Positions 9,270 through 17,947 are shown, counted from the stretch's first letter. The stretch is DNA of 64,000 nucleotides from Flavobacterium taihuense (GCF_019351435.1 NZ_JAHWYN010000006.1:62001-126000), one strand, 5' to 3'. Program-made: numbers and translations. The notes: a model not told the origin generated them from the letters alone.

Positions 9270-10343
9270 ATGGCACATAATATCAATTTCAATGAGAGTA
9301 CAGGGCGTTATTCATTTTTCAGCGTTCAGCAAAAAGCGTGGCATAATTTAGGTCAAATTGTAGAGGACTATCCAACAAGTTCGGAAGCCATAAAACACGC
9401 AGGGTTAGACTATGAAGTCATTAAAACACCTTTATATACCAAAGGCTCGGGCATTATCGAAACTTCAAATGGTATAGAGATAGGCAACAACGAATTGGAA
9501 GTACCTAACTATTTTGCCAATATCCGCACTGATAACAATGCCGTATTGGGTGTGGTGGGCAAAGACTATCACATCGTACAAAACCGTGAGGCATTCAATT
9601 TCTTTGATGCTATTGTAGGCGGTGGCGAGGGAATATTGTATGAAACCGCAGGGGCATTGGGACAAGGCGAACGCATATTTATCACCGCCAAACTGCCCGA
9701 CTATATCCGAGTGGGCAATGGCGATGATGTTACAGAAAAATACATTTTTCTAACTACTTCGCACGATGGCAGTGGAAGCATCACAGCAGCCTTCACTCCT
9801 ATCCGTATTGTCTGTCAAAATACCCTTAACGCCTCGCTTCGTAATATGAGCAACGTGGTACGCATCAAACATACTTCGGGAGCAAAACAGCATTTGGAAA
9901 ATGCCCACAAACTTATGGGCTTGGCAGATACCTTAAGCACACAGTTAGAGGGAATATTCAACCATTGGGCTAAAGTAAAAGTTACTGACCAAGAAGTAAA
10001 AAAACTAATCCAATTAGCTCTTTGTCCGAATAAGGAAACATTGGATTTGCTTAAAAAGGGTGCGGAAGATGAAGTTTCCACCGTGTTCAAAAATGTGGTG
10101 CAGGATGCCTTTGCTTACGCTATGACAAGCGACACTCAACAAATGGACACCACCAAAGGCACATTGTTCGGGGCGTACAATGCTGTGACTGGCTACTACC
10201 AAAATGTTCGCAGTTACAAAGATGATGAAGCCAAGTTACAAAGTATTGTAATGGGGGGAACGGCACAGCTAAAGTCTCAAAAGGCTTTTGAACTATGCAC
10301 CTCTTTTGCAACAGACGGAGCGGAAATCTTAAATTTTAATTAA
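9270..10343 (+). CDS. DUF932 domain protein (phage/plasmid-like)
   Basis: A 357-residue soluble protein with the DUF932 signature: AWHNLGQIVEDYPTSSEA near the N-terminus, then an Asn/Asp-rich DNA-binding-like core (ILYETAGALGQGERIFITAKLP) and CQNTLNASL. DUF932 proteins are found on plasmids, phages and ICEs, usually beside ssb or recombination genes; their biochemical role is not settled. It lies 45 bp after ssb and is probably cotranscribed. Confidence 0.88.
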   Translation: MAHNINFNESTGRYSFFSVQQKAWHNLGQIVEDYPTSSEAIKHAGLDYEVIKTPLYTKGSGIIETSNGIEIGNNELEVPNYFANIRTDNNAVLGVVGKDYHIVQNREAFNFFDAIVGGGEGILYETAGALGQGERIFITAKLPDYIRVGNGDDVTEKYIFLTTSHDGSGSITAAFTPIRIVCQNTLNASLRNMSNVVRIKHTSGAKQHLENAHKLMGLADTLSTQLEGIFNHWAKVKVTDQEVKKLIQLALCPNKETLDLLKKGAEDEVSTVFKNVVQDAFAYAMTSDTQQMDTTKGTLFGAYNAVTGYYQNVRSYKDDEAKLQSIVMGGTAQLKSQKAFELCTSFATDGAEILNFN

Positions 10344-10352
10344 ATAACCATG

Positions 10353-10378
10353 GGCTATCGCCTTGAATGGTGATAGCC
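10353..10378 (+). promoter_or_regulatory. Hairpin between DUF932 gene and next ORF
   Basis: GGCTATC (10353-10359) pairs with GATAGCC (10372-10378), with CC/GG pairing continuing inside the 12-base loop. No T tract follows, so it is more likely an RNA-stabilising or processing hairpin than a terminator. Confidence 0.4.
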
Positions 10379-10394
10379 TCTAAAAGCAACAACT

Positions 10395-10790
10395 ATGAAT
10401 ATCGGAATTATAACCTATAGGAGATACGATGAAAGAATACTGCTAAATTGGAATTTCAACTTATCAGAACTGTTCAATATTATATTGAATGACAAAGATT
10501 TTGTCCGCTTTGAAATCTATGACAGAAATAATATCCTATTACTGTCAACATACTATCCTAATGTTGAACAAAAGGGGGTATATATCGAAATTGTCAATAT
10601 TAAAAAAGAGAAAGAAATTACAGGAATTACGTATGATGCATTCAGAACACCATCAACTATCCGCAGGATAAAAGTACGTTGGAACGTAAACGGTAGAAGG
10701 TTCAGAACGAAGAAAGGAGCCCTTGAGTATGTTTATTGGGCAAACAGAAGGGCAACTTTGAAAATTGAGTCGTTCGTTGACCGTAGATAG
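10395..10790 (+). CDS. Hypothetical ICE backbone protein
   Basis: A 131-residue basic protein that I do not recognise. It has mixed strand/helix character, no signal peptide or membrane segment, and an Arg/Lys-rich C-terminal third (TIRRIKVRWNVNGRRFRTKK) that could bind nucleic acid. It lies between DUF932 and the PRTRC cassette in the same direction, with gaps of about 50 bp on both sides, which suggests it belongs to the same transcription unit. Confidence 0.7.
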   Translation: MNIGIITYRRYDERILLNWNFNLSELFNIILNDKDFVRFEIYDRNNILLLSTYYPNVEQKGVYIEIVNIKKEKEITGITYDAFRTPSTIRRIKVRWNVNGRRFRTKKGALEYVYWANRRATLKIESFVDRR

Positions 10791-10833
10791 TCTTAAAAAA
10801 GAACCATTAAACAACAATTAAATTTTTAGAACG

Positions 10834-11370
10834 ATGAACACAAATTTTTTCAATCAGATAGCGCAAATGGGCATTACAGGAGATTTACAACTCACTATTT
10901 CAAAGGGCATAGAAAACAATCTTATTGTTTCCATTATGCTTCAAAATGAGCAATGTGGCGATGACGCAAAACAACTGATACCACCACTTAATCTAAGGGG
11001 AACGGCAGAAGAATTGGACGAGGGATTTTTTCAGCAGATAACAGCTCCTTTGCAAACCGCTTCAGGTTTAATGGTAAATATGGAAGCCTTTATGAAACAA
11101 TTGGAAGAAGCTAAAAAGCAATCGGCAATGGAAAAGGAAAAAGGAGAAAAAGAGAAAAAGGAACAGGAAGCCAAAGACAAGAAATTTAAAGAGGGAATGG
11201 CAAAAGCGGACGAATTGGAAAAAGAGGGTAAGTTCCGTGAAGCATGGATGAAAGTACCCGAAATTACCGATTACCCCGAAAAGGCAGATGAGATACGCAA
11301 ACGTAAATCGCAACTATCAAACCAATTTTCTTCAACAGGTCTGTTTGCGACTGAACAATCTACCGTTTAA
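10834..11370 (+). CDS. PRTRC system protein E
   Basis: A 178-residue protein matching PRTRC-E: MNTNFFNQIAQMGI start, an N-terminal globular part (LQLTISKG, PLNLRGTAEELDEGFF), and then a strongly charged Lys/Glu coiled-coil stretch (~95-135). It heads the PRTRC (ParB-related, ThiF-related) cassette found on plasmids and ICEs. Its function is unknown. Confidence 0.85.
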   Translation: MNTNFFNQIAQMGITGDLQLTISKGIENNLIVSIMLQNEQCGDDAKQLIPPLNLRGTAEELDEGFFQQITAPLQTASGLMVNMEAFMKQLEEAKKQSAMEKEKGEKEKKEQEAKDKKFKEGMAKADELEKEGKFREAWMKVPEITDYPEKADEIRKRKSQLSNQFSSTGLFATEQSTV

Positions 11371-11387
11371 CACAAAATCCAAGAGTT

Positions 11388-11606
11388 ATGTTATTAGCAA
11401 CACAGTTAGAACGAGTATTTATACTGAAAGATAAAGGACAGGACATCATACTCACCGACCCCGAACCACGTTGGAGTGTGGAAACGGTATTGAATTTTTA
11501 TGCCAATACGTATCCCATACTAACCACCGCAAAAATATCTGCCCCCATTATCCGTGATGATAGGATAGAATACAAATTGGAGAGCGTAATGGGAACGAAA
11601 GGTTAA
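11388..11606 (+). CDS. PRTRC system protein C, ubiquitin-like
   Basis: A 72-residue protein with the PRTRC-C pattern (F-L-DPEPRWSVETVLNFYANTYP). The size, the strand-helix-strand layout and the C-terminus ending in MGTKG are those of a ubiquitin-like modifier with a terminal glycine. It lies between E and F and upstream of an E2-like and an E1-like gene. That it is conjugated to targets is inference. Confidence 0.85.
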   Translation: MLLATQLERVFILKDKGQDIILTDPEPRWSVETVLNFYANTYPILTTAKISAPIIRDDRIEYKLESVMGTKG

Positions 11607-11620
11607 ACTAAAAATCAAAA

Positions 11621-12799
11621 ATGATGAACTATGCAACGCAATATAGTATCGGGAACTATCAGCATACCCCAGCAGAAAACACAACGGCAACTGCACCAAC
11701 AATTAGGCGAGTTCGCACAATGGATGCAAAGAGCCAAAGATGCAGACGAGGTACGGAAAGACAAACAGAAATCTGTACCGATAGCAATGCTTCCGATGGT
11801 TTTTTAAAGTGTGTGTTTCTGCCTAAACTGAAAACAGTGCAATCCGCACAGGCTTGTAAGAAAACAGCAAAAACGGAGAGGGATTTTTACAAGTCCCTTT
11901 CCCAACTTGCAGAACATTACGGCATTGAACCGTTACAAACGAAAGGTTATGGCTATCCCTATAATATGACTTTGGCTATGTGGGATGCTGAAACCAAGTT
12001 AAAAATAAACAATGTCAATTGGGATAATTTACGTTTGGTACAGAATAGTAAGAAAACATTTTTTACGAGCGAAGAACGATACAGCACAGGTACAACCCTG
12101 TACTATATTCCAATTGCGCCACTCTTTCAAATGCTCAATGACCCAAAGCGTAAAAAGACGGCTCAATTGCTTGTTTCAGTTTGCAGTTATCTGTACCATA
12201 TTGCCGATATACCGTATTACAGACAGGAAAACAGCTATTTATATTGGCTGTACGAAATGATGAACGATTGGGTTGAACAGGATGATTATACCGAAGAAAC
12301 GGAAAGCTATATTGCTGAGATTGTAAAAGCCGAATGGATAGGCGAACGAATAGAACAAAAACTTTTCAACCGCATTAATTTACAGGTATTTGAACAGCGT
12401 TTAAACAACTTCAAAACCCGTGACACATTCGACCAAGAATGCCAAAAAGTGGCTTGCAATGCCTTTGCCCTTTATGCCCAATATCCGCACGAGAGCATTT
12501 TCCGAAACGCACCAAGACCCGAAGAAGACCCCTACAATGATGAAAACGACTCCGAAACCGTTGGAATGGAAAAATACATCTCCTTTATAGCTGATACTAC
12601 AGGCTGGTTGTATGAGAGACTTGCAGACAGTATTAACAATGAGTTTAACGAGTATGGAGCAATGGAAGAACCGACCATTTGCAAACGCTTTGACGGAAGC
12701 AACATTACACAAACCAATCTTGATTTTGAGAACCGCCTGTTTGCCCTTTTGGACGAACTCTGCACATTACTGTATGATTATAAAACGACAAGAAAATGA
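11621..12799 (+). CDS. PRTRC system protein F-like; N-terminal frame doubtful
   Basis: The open frame runs 392 codons from ATG 11621. The part after about residue 65 is a convincing protein, acidic and helical (DFYKSLSQLAEHYGIEPL, then Trp/Tyr-rich helices), in the position of PRTRC-F. The first ~60 residues look like out-of-frame translation (Thr/Arg/Gln-rich). An overlapping frame from ATG 11631 reads more like protein there and meets this frame at a T6A3 run (11800-11808). The true start may be later, or the gene may need a -1 shift. It overlaps the B gene by 4 bp (ATGA). Confidence 0.6.
   Translation: MMNYATQYSIGNYQHTPAENTTATAPTIRRVRTMDAKSQRCRRGTERQTEICTDSNASDGFLKCVFLPKLKTVQSAQACKKTAKTERDFYKSLSQLAEHYGIEPLQTKGYGYPYNMTLAMWDAETKLKINNVNWDNLRLVQNSKKTFFTSEERYSTGTTLYYIPIAPLFQMLNDPKRKKTAQLLVSVCSYLYHIADIPYYRQENSYLYWLYEMMNDWVEQDDYTEETESYIAEIVKAEWIGERIEQKLFNRINLQVFEQRLNNFKTRDTFDQECQKVACNAFALYAQYPHESIFRNAPRPEEDPYNDENDSETVGMEKYISFIADTTGWLYERLADSINNEFNEYGAMEEPTICKRFDGSNITQTNLDFENRLFALLDELCTLLYDYKTTRK
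11631..11807 (+). CDS. 58-residue ORF overlapping the start of PRTRC-F
   Basis: ATG 11631 opens a 58-codon frame, +1 relative to the long ORF, ending in TAA at 11805-11807. Its product (QQLGEFAQWMQRAKDADEV, then SVPIAMLPMVF) has amphipathic helices and a normal composition. It is either the true N-terminus of the F protein in another frame or a separate small gene. Confidence 0.45.
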   Translation: MQRNIVSGTISIPQQKTQRQLHQQLGEFAQWMQRAKDADEVRKDKQKSVPIAMLPMVF

Positions 12800-13518
12800 A
12801 CAATATAAACGACATAACCGAGAATTTTGGAACGCTTTACCACCCAAAATCGGCATTGGTTTTTTACCAAACCAAAGGAACGAATACCAATATGTACGTG
12901 GAGCATTTTGATATGGACAAAAATGGAAATCCTATCAATGCACATCCATTAAGCGTAAATGAAGCTAAAGTATTGGCAAAGGCTTTACACACCGATAAAG
13001 AAAAGGACAAAACCTTTTTAAAGCCAAAAGGAATTTTGCTGACCAATATACTGCACATTAATCCGAGCGAAAAAGGCACGGTGCTTTGGTACACCAAAGC
13101 ACAGGAACAGCAATTATATTTTGTAAACGGTTTGGGCATACCCAACGGCAAAGCGTATGTACCGCCAATGCTTTGGTATGCCAGTAAAAATAGCCTTGCG
13201 GTATTTGCTCTTGCAACTGACAGAAGACCAACAGAAAAGACATTATTGTATTATGCTCCTTTCTTCAATATTTATGAAGACGGTAAAGTATGTATGGGAA
13301 CTGTAAGTATAGATATTAAAAATTCCGCTTCCGTAGAGGAATTTACAACAGCTTGGGAAAACTACTTTTTTAACAGCTATTTCAGCCATTTATTAGGAAA
13401 ACAAAATCCCATAAAAGGGAATTGCGTAAACCTTTGGAAAAAACTGATTGAAACACGCGAAATATTTCCTAAAGAGACGTTAAAAAAGAATAACAAAACC
13501 CTTAAAAACCTTTTGTGA
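12796..13518 (+). CDS. PRTRC system protein B, E2-like
   Basis: A 240-residue protein of the PRTRC-B family (LYHPKSALVFY; LPPxLWYASKNSLAVFAL-type segment; RPTEKTLLYYAPFFN). The stretch PFFNIYEDGKVCMGT resembles the catalytic region of E2 ubiquitin-conjugating enzymes (HPN..DGxVCL), which places C166 as the candidate thioester cysteine. It overlaps F by 4 bp at its start and ThiF by 4 bp at its end, so all three are coupled. E2 activity is inferred. Confidence 0.85.
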   Translation: MNNINDITENFGTLYHPKSALVFYQTKGTNTNMYVEHFDMDKNGNPINAHPLSVNEAKVLAKALHTDKEKDKTFLKPKGILLTNILHINPSEKGTVLWYTKAQEQQLYFVNGLGIPNGKAYVPPMLWYASKNSLAVFALATDRRPTEKTLLYYAPFFNIYEDGKVCMGTVSIDIKNSASVEEFTTAWENYFFNSYFSHLLGKQNPIKGNCVNLWKKLIETREIFPKETLKKNNKTLKNLL

Positions 13519-14327
13519 TGAATACCGAGAAACTAAAAGTACATTTTACAGATAACTATCTGATAAGCCCAACCAATCCCATTGCGGTAAACTTAATCGG
13601 TGCAGGTGGCACAGGCTCAAAAGTTTTGACCGCTTTAATGGAAATAAACCATAGCTTAATCGAATTGGAACACGCAGGGCTACGTGTCCGTCTATGGGAT
13701 GATGATATTGTGACCAATGCGAATTTAGGGAGACAGCGTTTTGCTGAAAGTGAAACAGGGTTATACAAATCCGTTGCACTCATCAACCGTGCAAACCGCT
13801 TTTCAGGGACAAATTGGAAAGCCGAAACCGCAAAGTTTGAAAAGGACAGTTTGGGCAGAATACCCGAAGAAGCACAGGCAACTATTTACATTACCTGCGT
13901 TGACAATGTACAGGCGAGGTTTGGCGTCGCCGAAATATTGAAAGAAGTAAGCAACCGCAGACACCACAGGGACGAACCAAAATATTGGTTGGATTTTGGC
14001 AACAGCCAGCATACAGGACAAGTGTTACTATCCACCATAGGAAACATTCACCAGCCCAATTCGGAGAAATACGAAACGGTGGCAAACCTGCCAATGATTA
14101 CGGAAGAATTTGGAGAATTATTGAAGCAGTCCGAACAAGAGGATGACACACCAAGTTGTAGTTTAGCGGAAGCATTGGAGAAACAGGATTTGTTTATCAA
14201 TTCCTCTTTAACCCAGATGGGATGTTCGCTTTTATGGAGCTTGTTTCGACATGGTATGACACCGTACAGGGGATTTTTTCACAATCTGAAGGACTTTCGT
14301 ACCCATCCCATAAAAGTCGCCTTATAG
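13515..14327 (+). CDS. PRTRC system ThiF family protein, E1-like
   Basis: A 270-residue E1/ThiF/MoeB-fold adenylating enzyme. G29-AGGTGS is the ATP loop, DDDIVTNANLGRQRF carries the acidic and NLxRQ motif that contacts ATP, and TCVDNVQAR is the D-N-R loop. C215 in TPSCSLAEA sits where E1 enzymes carry the catalytic cysteine (P-x-C-T/S). It would activate the C-terminal glycine of a ubiquitin-like partner, for which PRTRC-C is the candidate. It is the last gene of the cassette; PRTRC-A, D and ParB-like members are not seen here. Confidence 0.9.
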   Translation: MMNTEKLKVHFTDNYLISPTNPIAVNLIGAGGTGSKVLTALMEINHSLIELEHAGLRVRLWDDDIVTNANLGRQRFAESETGLYKSVALINRANRFSGTNWKAETAKFEKDSLGRIPEEAQATIYITCVDNVQARFGVAEILKEVSNRRHHRDEPKYWLDFGNSQHTGQVLLSTIGNIHQPNSEKYETVANLPMITEEFGELLKQSEQEDDTPSCSLAEALEKQDLFINSSLTQMGCSLLWSLFRHGMTPYRGFFHNLKDFRTHPIKVAL

Positions 14328-14723
14328 CCCAAATCGGGCGGCAAAAAGACATTCCCTCCTATGGTCGGGACAGTCTTTTTGCGTCAAATCGGTACAGCCA
14401 GTTTGCCAAAATGCCCCCACGCAAACGTCCTCACTTCACATTTTATCAAACAGGCTGTAATCAGATTTCTAAGGGATATTCATTATCCCTTTCGTTGTTT
14501 TAGGGAACTTCTTTTCTTTCCACATAAGCGGCCAAAGAAAAGAAGCAAAAGAACGCCGCTTTGGACTTACTCATCCTTACTGCTTTCTTTCATGAGTTCA
14601 CAAGAAAATAAAGCAGCAAATAAACCTTCTGTAATTTGTAATACTATCTGATCATTTTTAATGTATCATTAAATCTCAATGACACATTATCCCAATTGAT
14701 ATGAAGTAAACAAAGATGTGAGT
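14328..14723. other. Hairpin-rich gap after the PRTRC cassette
   Basis: There is no credible gene in this gap. Three perfect inverted repeats lie in it: GCAAAAAGAC (14341-14350) with GTCTTTTTGC (14373-14382), AAGGGATA (14471-14478) with TATCCCTT (14484-14491), and CTTCTTTTCTTT (14508-14519) with AAAGAAAAGAAG (14534-14545). A competing pair AAGCGGC (14526-14532) with GCCGCTT (14555-14561) overlaps the last. Sequence becomes markedly more AT-rich after ~14600, marking the cargo boundary. Confidence 0.6.
14341..14382 (+). terminator. Probable terminator of the ssb-PRTRC operon
   Basis: A 10 bp perfect stem with an inner TCCC/GGGA pairing (14353-14356 with 14367-14370), starting 14 bp after the ThiF stop. 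The T tract lies within the descending arm (GTCTTTTTGC), so classic Rho-independent termination is less than certain. Confidence 0.45.
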
Positions 14724-15968
14724 TTAGAAATATTTTTTTAAAAGTCTTTTAGAAGTTATTTTACAAGACATTCTATAAATAATAATTGTTGCAGAAATAA
14801 TAGTTAATACACCAATAAAACCAATTGAAAACTCAATGTTGAATATGTTTGTTAAAACACCAGTCAATATAGCACCAATAACATAACCGAAATCTCTCCA
14901 AAAGCGAAATACGCCAATACTTTTTGCTCTTTGTTCTGGATTTGTGTTTTCGGCAATACTCGATAAAAATGTTGGATATAAAATTGCTGTTCCAATTCCT
15001 AATAAGACTGAAATAGTTACAAAATGAAAAATTGATGTTGAGAAAACCAAACATACTATGGCTAAACCTTGTAACAACATTCCCCAAAACAGCAAATCCC
15101 TTTTGCAATAGATATCCGAAAGTTTTCCTGTTATTAGTTGTCCTAAACCCCAAACAATTGGATAAGTGGCTGTAATTATTCCAATATTAGCAATACCAAA
15201 TCCTCGTTGTGCTAATAAAATTGGAATTATACCCCAAATCATTGCATCATTTAAATTATTTATTAATCCTGCTTGAGTTACAGAGCCCAAATTTTTGTTT
15301 AACCAACTTGTTTCTGTAAAAGTGTTTTTTAATAGAGGAATTGTATTGTTTATTTCTGTTTCTTTTTTAACGTGTCCGGCAGTATCTTTTACAAAAAACC
15401 ACGTTAATAACGTTCCTAGGATTACAATTATAATTCCTAAATAAAAAGGATATGGTCTTACTCCATAATTATCAGCTATTATACTTGTCGTGAAGGCAAC
15501 AAGTCCTAAAGTTCCGTAGCCTGCAAATTCATTCAATCCCATTGCAAAACCACGCTGTTTTTCGCCAACTAAATCCATTTTCATTACCACTGTACTAGAC
15601 CACGTTAATCCTTGATTGATACCTAATAAAATATTTGCAAATAAAATCCAGTTCCAATTATTGGCATAAATAAGAATAAAAGGGACAGGAATTCCAATTA
15701 TCCAACCATACAAAAGCAGTTTTTTTCTGCTAAATTTATTGGCTAATGCTCCTGCAAAATAATTGGTTATTGCTTTAAATAATCCAAATAATATGATGAA
15801 TGATAAAATGATAGAAGTTGAAGAAAGATTAAACTCTTTTTCTGCAATTTCAGGTAATAATGTTCTTTCTAAACCTATCATTCCTCCAACAAGTGCATTG
15901 ATGATAACCAATAACCAAAACTGTTTCCAATTTTCTTTTAATCCTAATTTAATGTTTTCTGTGTACAT
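14724..15968 (-). CDS. MFS transporter
   Basis: A 414-residue membrane protein with about 12 hydrophobic segments. The loop after the second helix (GALANKFSRKKLLLYG) is the major-facilitator motif A region. The C-terminal half repeats it as GKLSDIYCKRDLLFWG. The substrate cannot be read from the sequence. It is the last gene of a minus-strand cluster with two DsrE-like proteins, a rhodanese/metallo-hydrolase and a Crp-type regulator, so transport of a sulfur compound or export of a toxic oxyanion is possible but not shown. Confidence 0.85.
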   Translation of the reverse strand: MYTENIKLGLKENWKQFWLLVIINALVGGMIGLERTLLPEIAEKEFNLSSTSIILSFIILFGLFKAITNYFAGALANKFSRKKLLLYGWIIGIPVPFILIYANNWNWILFANILLGINQGLTWSSTVVMKMDLVGEKQRGFAMGLNEFAGYGTLGLVAFTTSIIADNYGVRPYPFYLGIIIVILGTLLTWFFVKDTAGHVKKETEINNTIPLLKNTFTETSWLNKNLGSVTQAGLINNLNDAMIWGIIPILLAQRGFGIANIGIITATYPIVWGLGQLITGKLSDIYCKRDLLFWGMLLQGLAIVCLVFSTSIFHFVTISVLLGIGTAILYPTFLSSIAENTNPEQRAKSIGVFRFWRDFGYVIGAILTGVLTNIFNIEFSIGFIGVLTIISATIIIYRMSCKITSKRLLKKYF

Positions 15969-15990
15969 AGGTTATTTTTAAAAGAACGCT

Positions 15991-16404
15991 TTAAAACGTC
16001 ATCACTATTTTATTTTTTCTAACTAGTTCATATAGGTCTCCCATTGAAGAAAACTTGCATACTTTTGGGTCTTTATTATTTCTGCTTTCTAAACAAGTGC
16101 CACACCCCAAGATAATACCACCATTGTCTAAAAAAGTATTAGCCTGTTCTTTTAAATCTTTTTCTGTCTTTATTAGATTATCTAATTCAACTCCTTTACC
16201 CAAGAGAAAAACACTTACTGTATCTCCTTGGTTTTTAGAAAAATTTGCAAAACGAATTGCATTCCAAACTGTTTCAACATCATTAGAATAAATAACAATT
16301 CCAATAGTTGTGGGAGTATAGGCTTTAGCCGTATTTTCTGTACATTGTGAATAGCTATTGAAGGCAAATAGCGCCATCAATATAAACGTAAATATTTTTC
16401 TCAT
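15991..16404 (-). CDS. Secreted DsrE/DsrF-like sulfur-relay protein
   Basis: A 137-residue protein with a signal peptide (MRKIFTFILMALFAFNSYSQ) and a DsrE-type fold (IGIVIYSNDVETVWNAIRFA, VFLLGKGVE). Two cysteines lie in ILGCGTCLESR near residue 100, the position used to carry persulfide in this family. It lies 2 bp after a cytoplasmic DsrE relative, so the cluster has one copy per compartment. Periplasmic location is inferred from the signal sequence. Confidence 0.8.
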   Translation of the reverse strand: MRKIFTFILMALFAFNSYSQCTENTAKAYTPTTIGIVIYSNDVETVWNAIRFANFSKNQGDTVSVFLLGKGVELDNLIKTEKDLKEQANTFLDNGGIILGCGTCLESRNNKDPKVCKFSSMGDLYELVRKNKIVMTF

Positions 16405-16406
16405 TC

Positions 16407-16754
16407 TTAAAAAGTGATAATTTTATCTGCATTAATAATTAAGTCTGCATATTCCGCCATATTGCTAATCTCAACACCTTCAATATGACTTATGTTTCCT
16501 CTTGCTTCCATACAGCTTTTGCAAACTTTTATAGATGCTTTTTTATTAATTAATTCTTCTATAAGTTCTCCTGCATTGTATTTTGTGGCTGAAGGTTTTT
16601 GATTTTGAATTATTGAACCAATTGCATCAGCAAATAGAAAATAACTTACCTGAACATCTTTTACTTGATTCAGTAATTGAATCCCTGTACGCAATCCATT
16701 ATATGACTTTTCGTTTGAATATGGGCCTTCATTTAGTATTATTAGAATTTTCAT
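16407..16754 (-). CDS. Cytoplasmic DsrE-like protein
   Basis: 115 residues from MKILIILNEGPY; I chose this start because the longer frame (to 16787) runs into the upstream gene. DsrE fold with FLFADAIGS in the middle and two cysteines in KVCKSCMEARG near residue 80, a likely persulfide site. It sits between the rhodanese/metallo-hydrolase and the secreted DsrE protein and is probably in the same operon. Confidence 0.8.
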   Translation of the reverse strand: MKILIILNEGPYSNEKSYNGLRTGIQLLNQVKDVQVSYFLFADAIGSIIQNQKPSATKYNAGELIEELINKKASIKVCKSCMEARGNISHIEGVEISNMAEYADLIINADKIITF

Positions 16755-16773
16755 CTTTATAAATGTTTTATAG

Positions 16774-17880
16774 TTAAGAAATGGCACATCTATTTGCTCC
16801 TGCTTCTAAATCAATAGAATTAACATCGCTAAAGTCTCCTTTTAGATTCAATTCAACAATTGATAAATAATTGGTTGGCGTTGGCGGAATACGTTGCAAA
16901 ATGGTATCAGTAAAATCCTTTTCATCCAATTGTAACATCGCTACATTGTTTTTCACAAAACCAATAGTGGTTTGAATGGGTTGATTATCAAAATCAACGG
17001 GTTGACTGGTATGAGATGGCAAAACAATAACACTATCTTCAAGCGATAAAAGGGTTTGCAATGATTGATAAAGCTTTTTTGCTTTTTCTAATGCTTCGTC
17101 GTTATTGGCTTTTAAATCGGGTCTTCCTACACCATTTGTAAATAGAGTGTCGCCGGACAATAACACTTTTTCATCAATTAGAAATACAGTGCTTTCCAAG
17201 GTGTGTCCGGGAGTTTTTATCGCTTTGATTTTGATGTCTCCTAATTCGAAAATTGTATTATTGGTTATTGGTTCAAACTCAAAAGTTACCTTATTTGGAT
17301 ATGGAAGAAATAAGGGAACTGTATTATTTTCTGCTAATTGTTTTGATCTTGAAATATGATCTGCGTGGATATGCGTTTCAATAACGTATTTTAGAGTAAG
17401 ATTTTGTTGTTCTAAAATTTGCTGGTAAACTTCAACTGATAGCGAAGCATCAACAATAATTGCTTCATTATTGGAAACTATGATATAAGAAAGACATCCT
17501 TTTCCTGTTCGTCTTAATTGTATGATTTTAAAATTAGGAAAAGTAATTTTAGCAGTATTCCAGGATAAACTCCAAGCTTTCATTCCACCTTCTAAAGAAT
17601 AGGCATCAAAACCTTGGTTTTGCAATATTTCAGCTCCAATTAAACTAGTTTTACCCCCTGCACAAATTACAACTACAGGAATGTTTTTTTGAAGATGTAG
17701 TCCTTGAAAAGCTGATTTATCATTTGCTTTTAATTTATCGTAAGCATTAATATGGATGCTTTGTGGAATATACCATTCTGCTCGTTCTTGGATGGGGCGA
17801 ATATCAATTATAGAAACCTCTTTTTCTGTTTCTAACCAATCCCGAAGTGTTTCTGTATTAATTGTTTTTATATGTGTCAT
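16774..17880 (-). CDS. Rhodanese plus metallo-beta-lactamase fold protein (persulfide metabolism)
   Basis: A 368-residue fusion. Residues ~10-110 are a rhodanese domain with the catalytic loop VVICAGGKTS (Cys present). Residues ~125-330 are a metallo-hydrolase with THIHADH, TPGHT, SGDTLF and PSHTSQ, as in ETHE1-type persulfide dioxygenases. The domain order is rhodanese first, the reverse of most bacterial persulfide dioxygenase-rhodanese fusions. It likely handles glutathione or protein persulfide, and the neighbouring DsrE genes support this. The enzymatic activity is inferred from the fold. Confidence 0.85.
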   Translation of the reverse strand: MTHIKTINTETLRDWLETEKEVSIIDIRPIQERAEWYIPQSIHINAYDKLKANDKSAFQGLHLQKNIPVVVICAGGKTSLIGAEILQNQGFDAYSLEGGMKAWSLSWNTAKITFPNFKIIQLRRTGKGCLSYIIVSNNEAIIVDASLSVEVYQQILEQQNLTLKYVIETHIHADHISRSKQLAENNTVPLFLPYPNKVTFEFEPITNNTIFELGDIKIKAIKTPGHTLESTVFLIDEKVLLSGDTLFTNGVGRPDLKANNDEALEKAKKLYQSLQTLLSLEDSVIVLPSHTSQPVDFDNQPIQTTIGFVKNNVAMLQLDEKDFTDTILQRIPPTPTNYLSIVELNLKGDFSDVNSIDLEAGANRCAIS

Positions 17881-17947
17881 TTTGATTTATTTTATTTTAC
17901 AAAATTCAACACTTAAAAACACTAATCCTTTAACATATGATAAATAA

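Noticed and set aside
14361-14651. 96-codon ORF and the 93-codon ORF at 14222-14503
   Set aside because: They overlap the ThiF end or the hairpin field, with no protein-like pattern.
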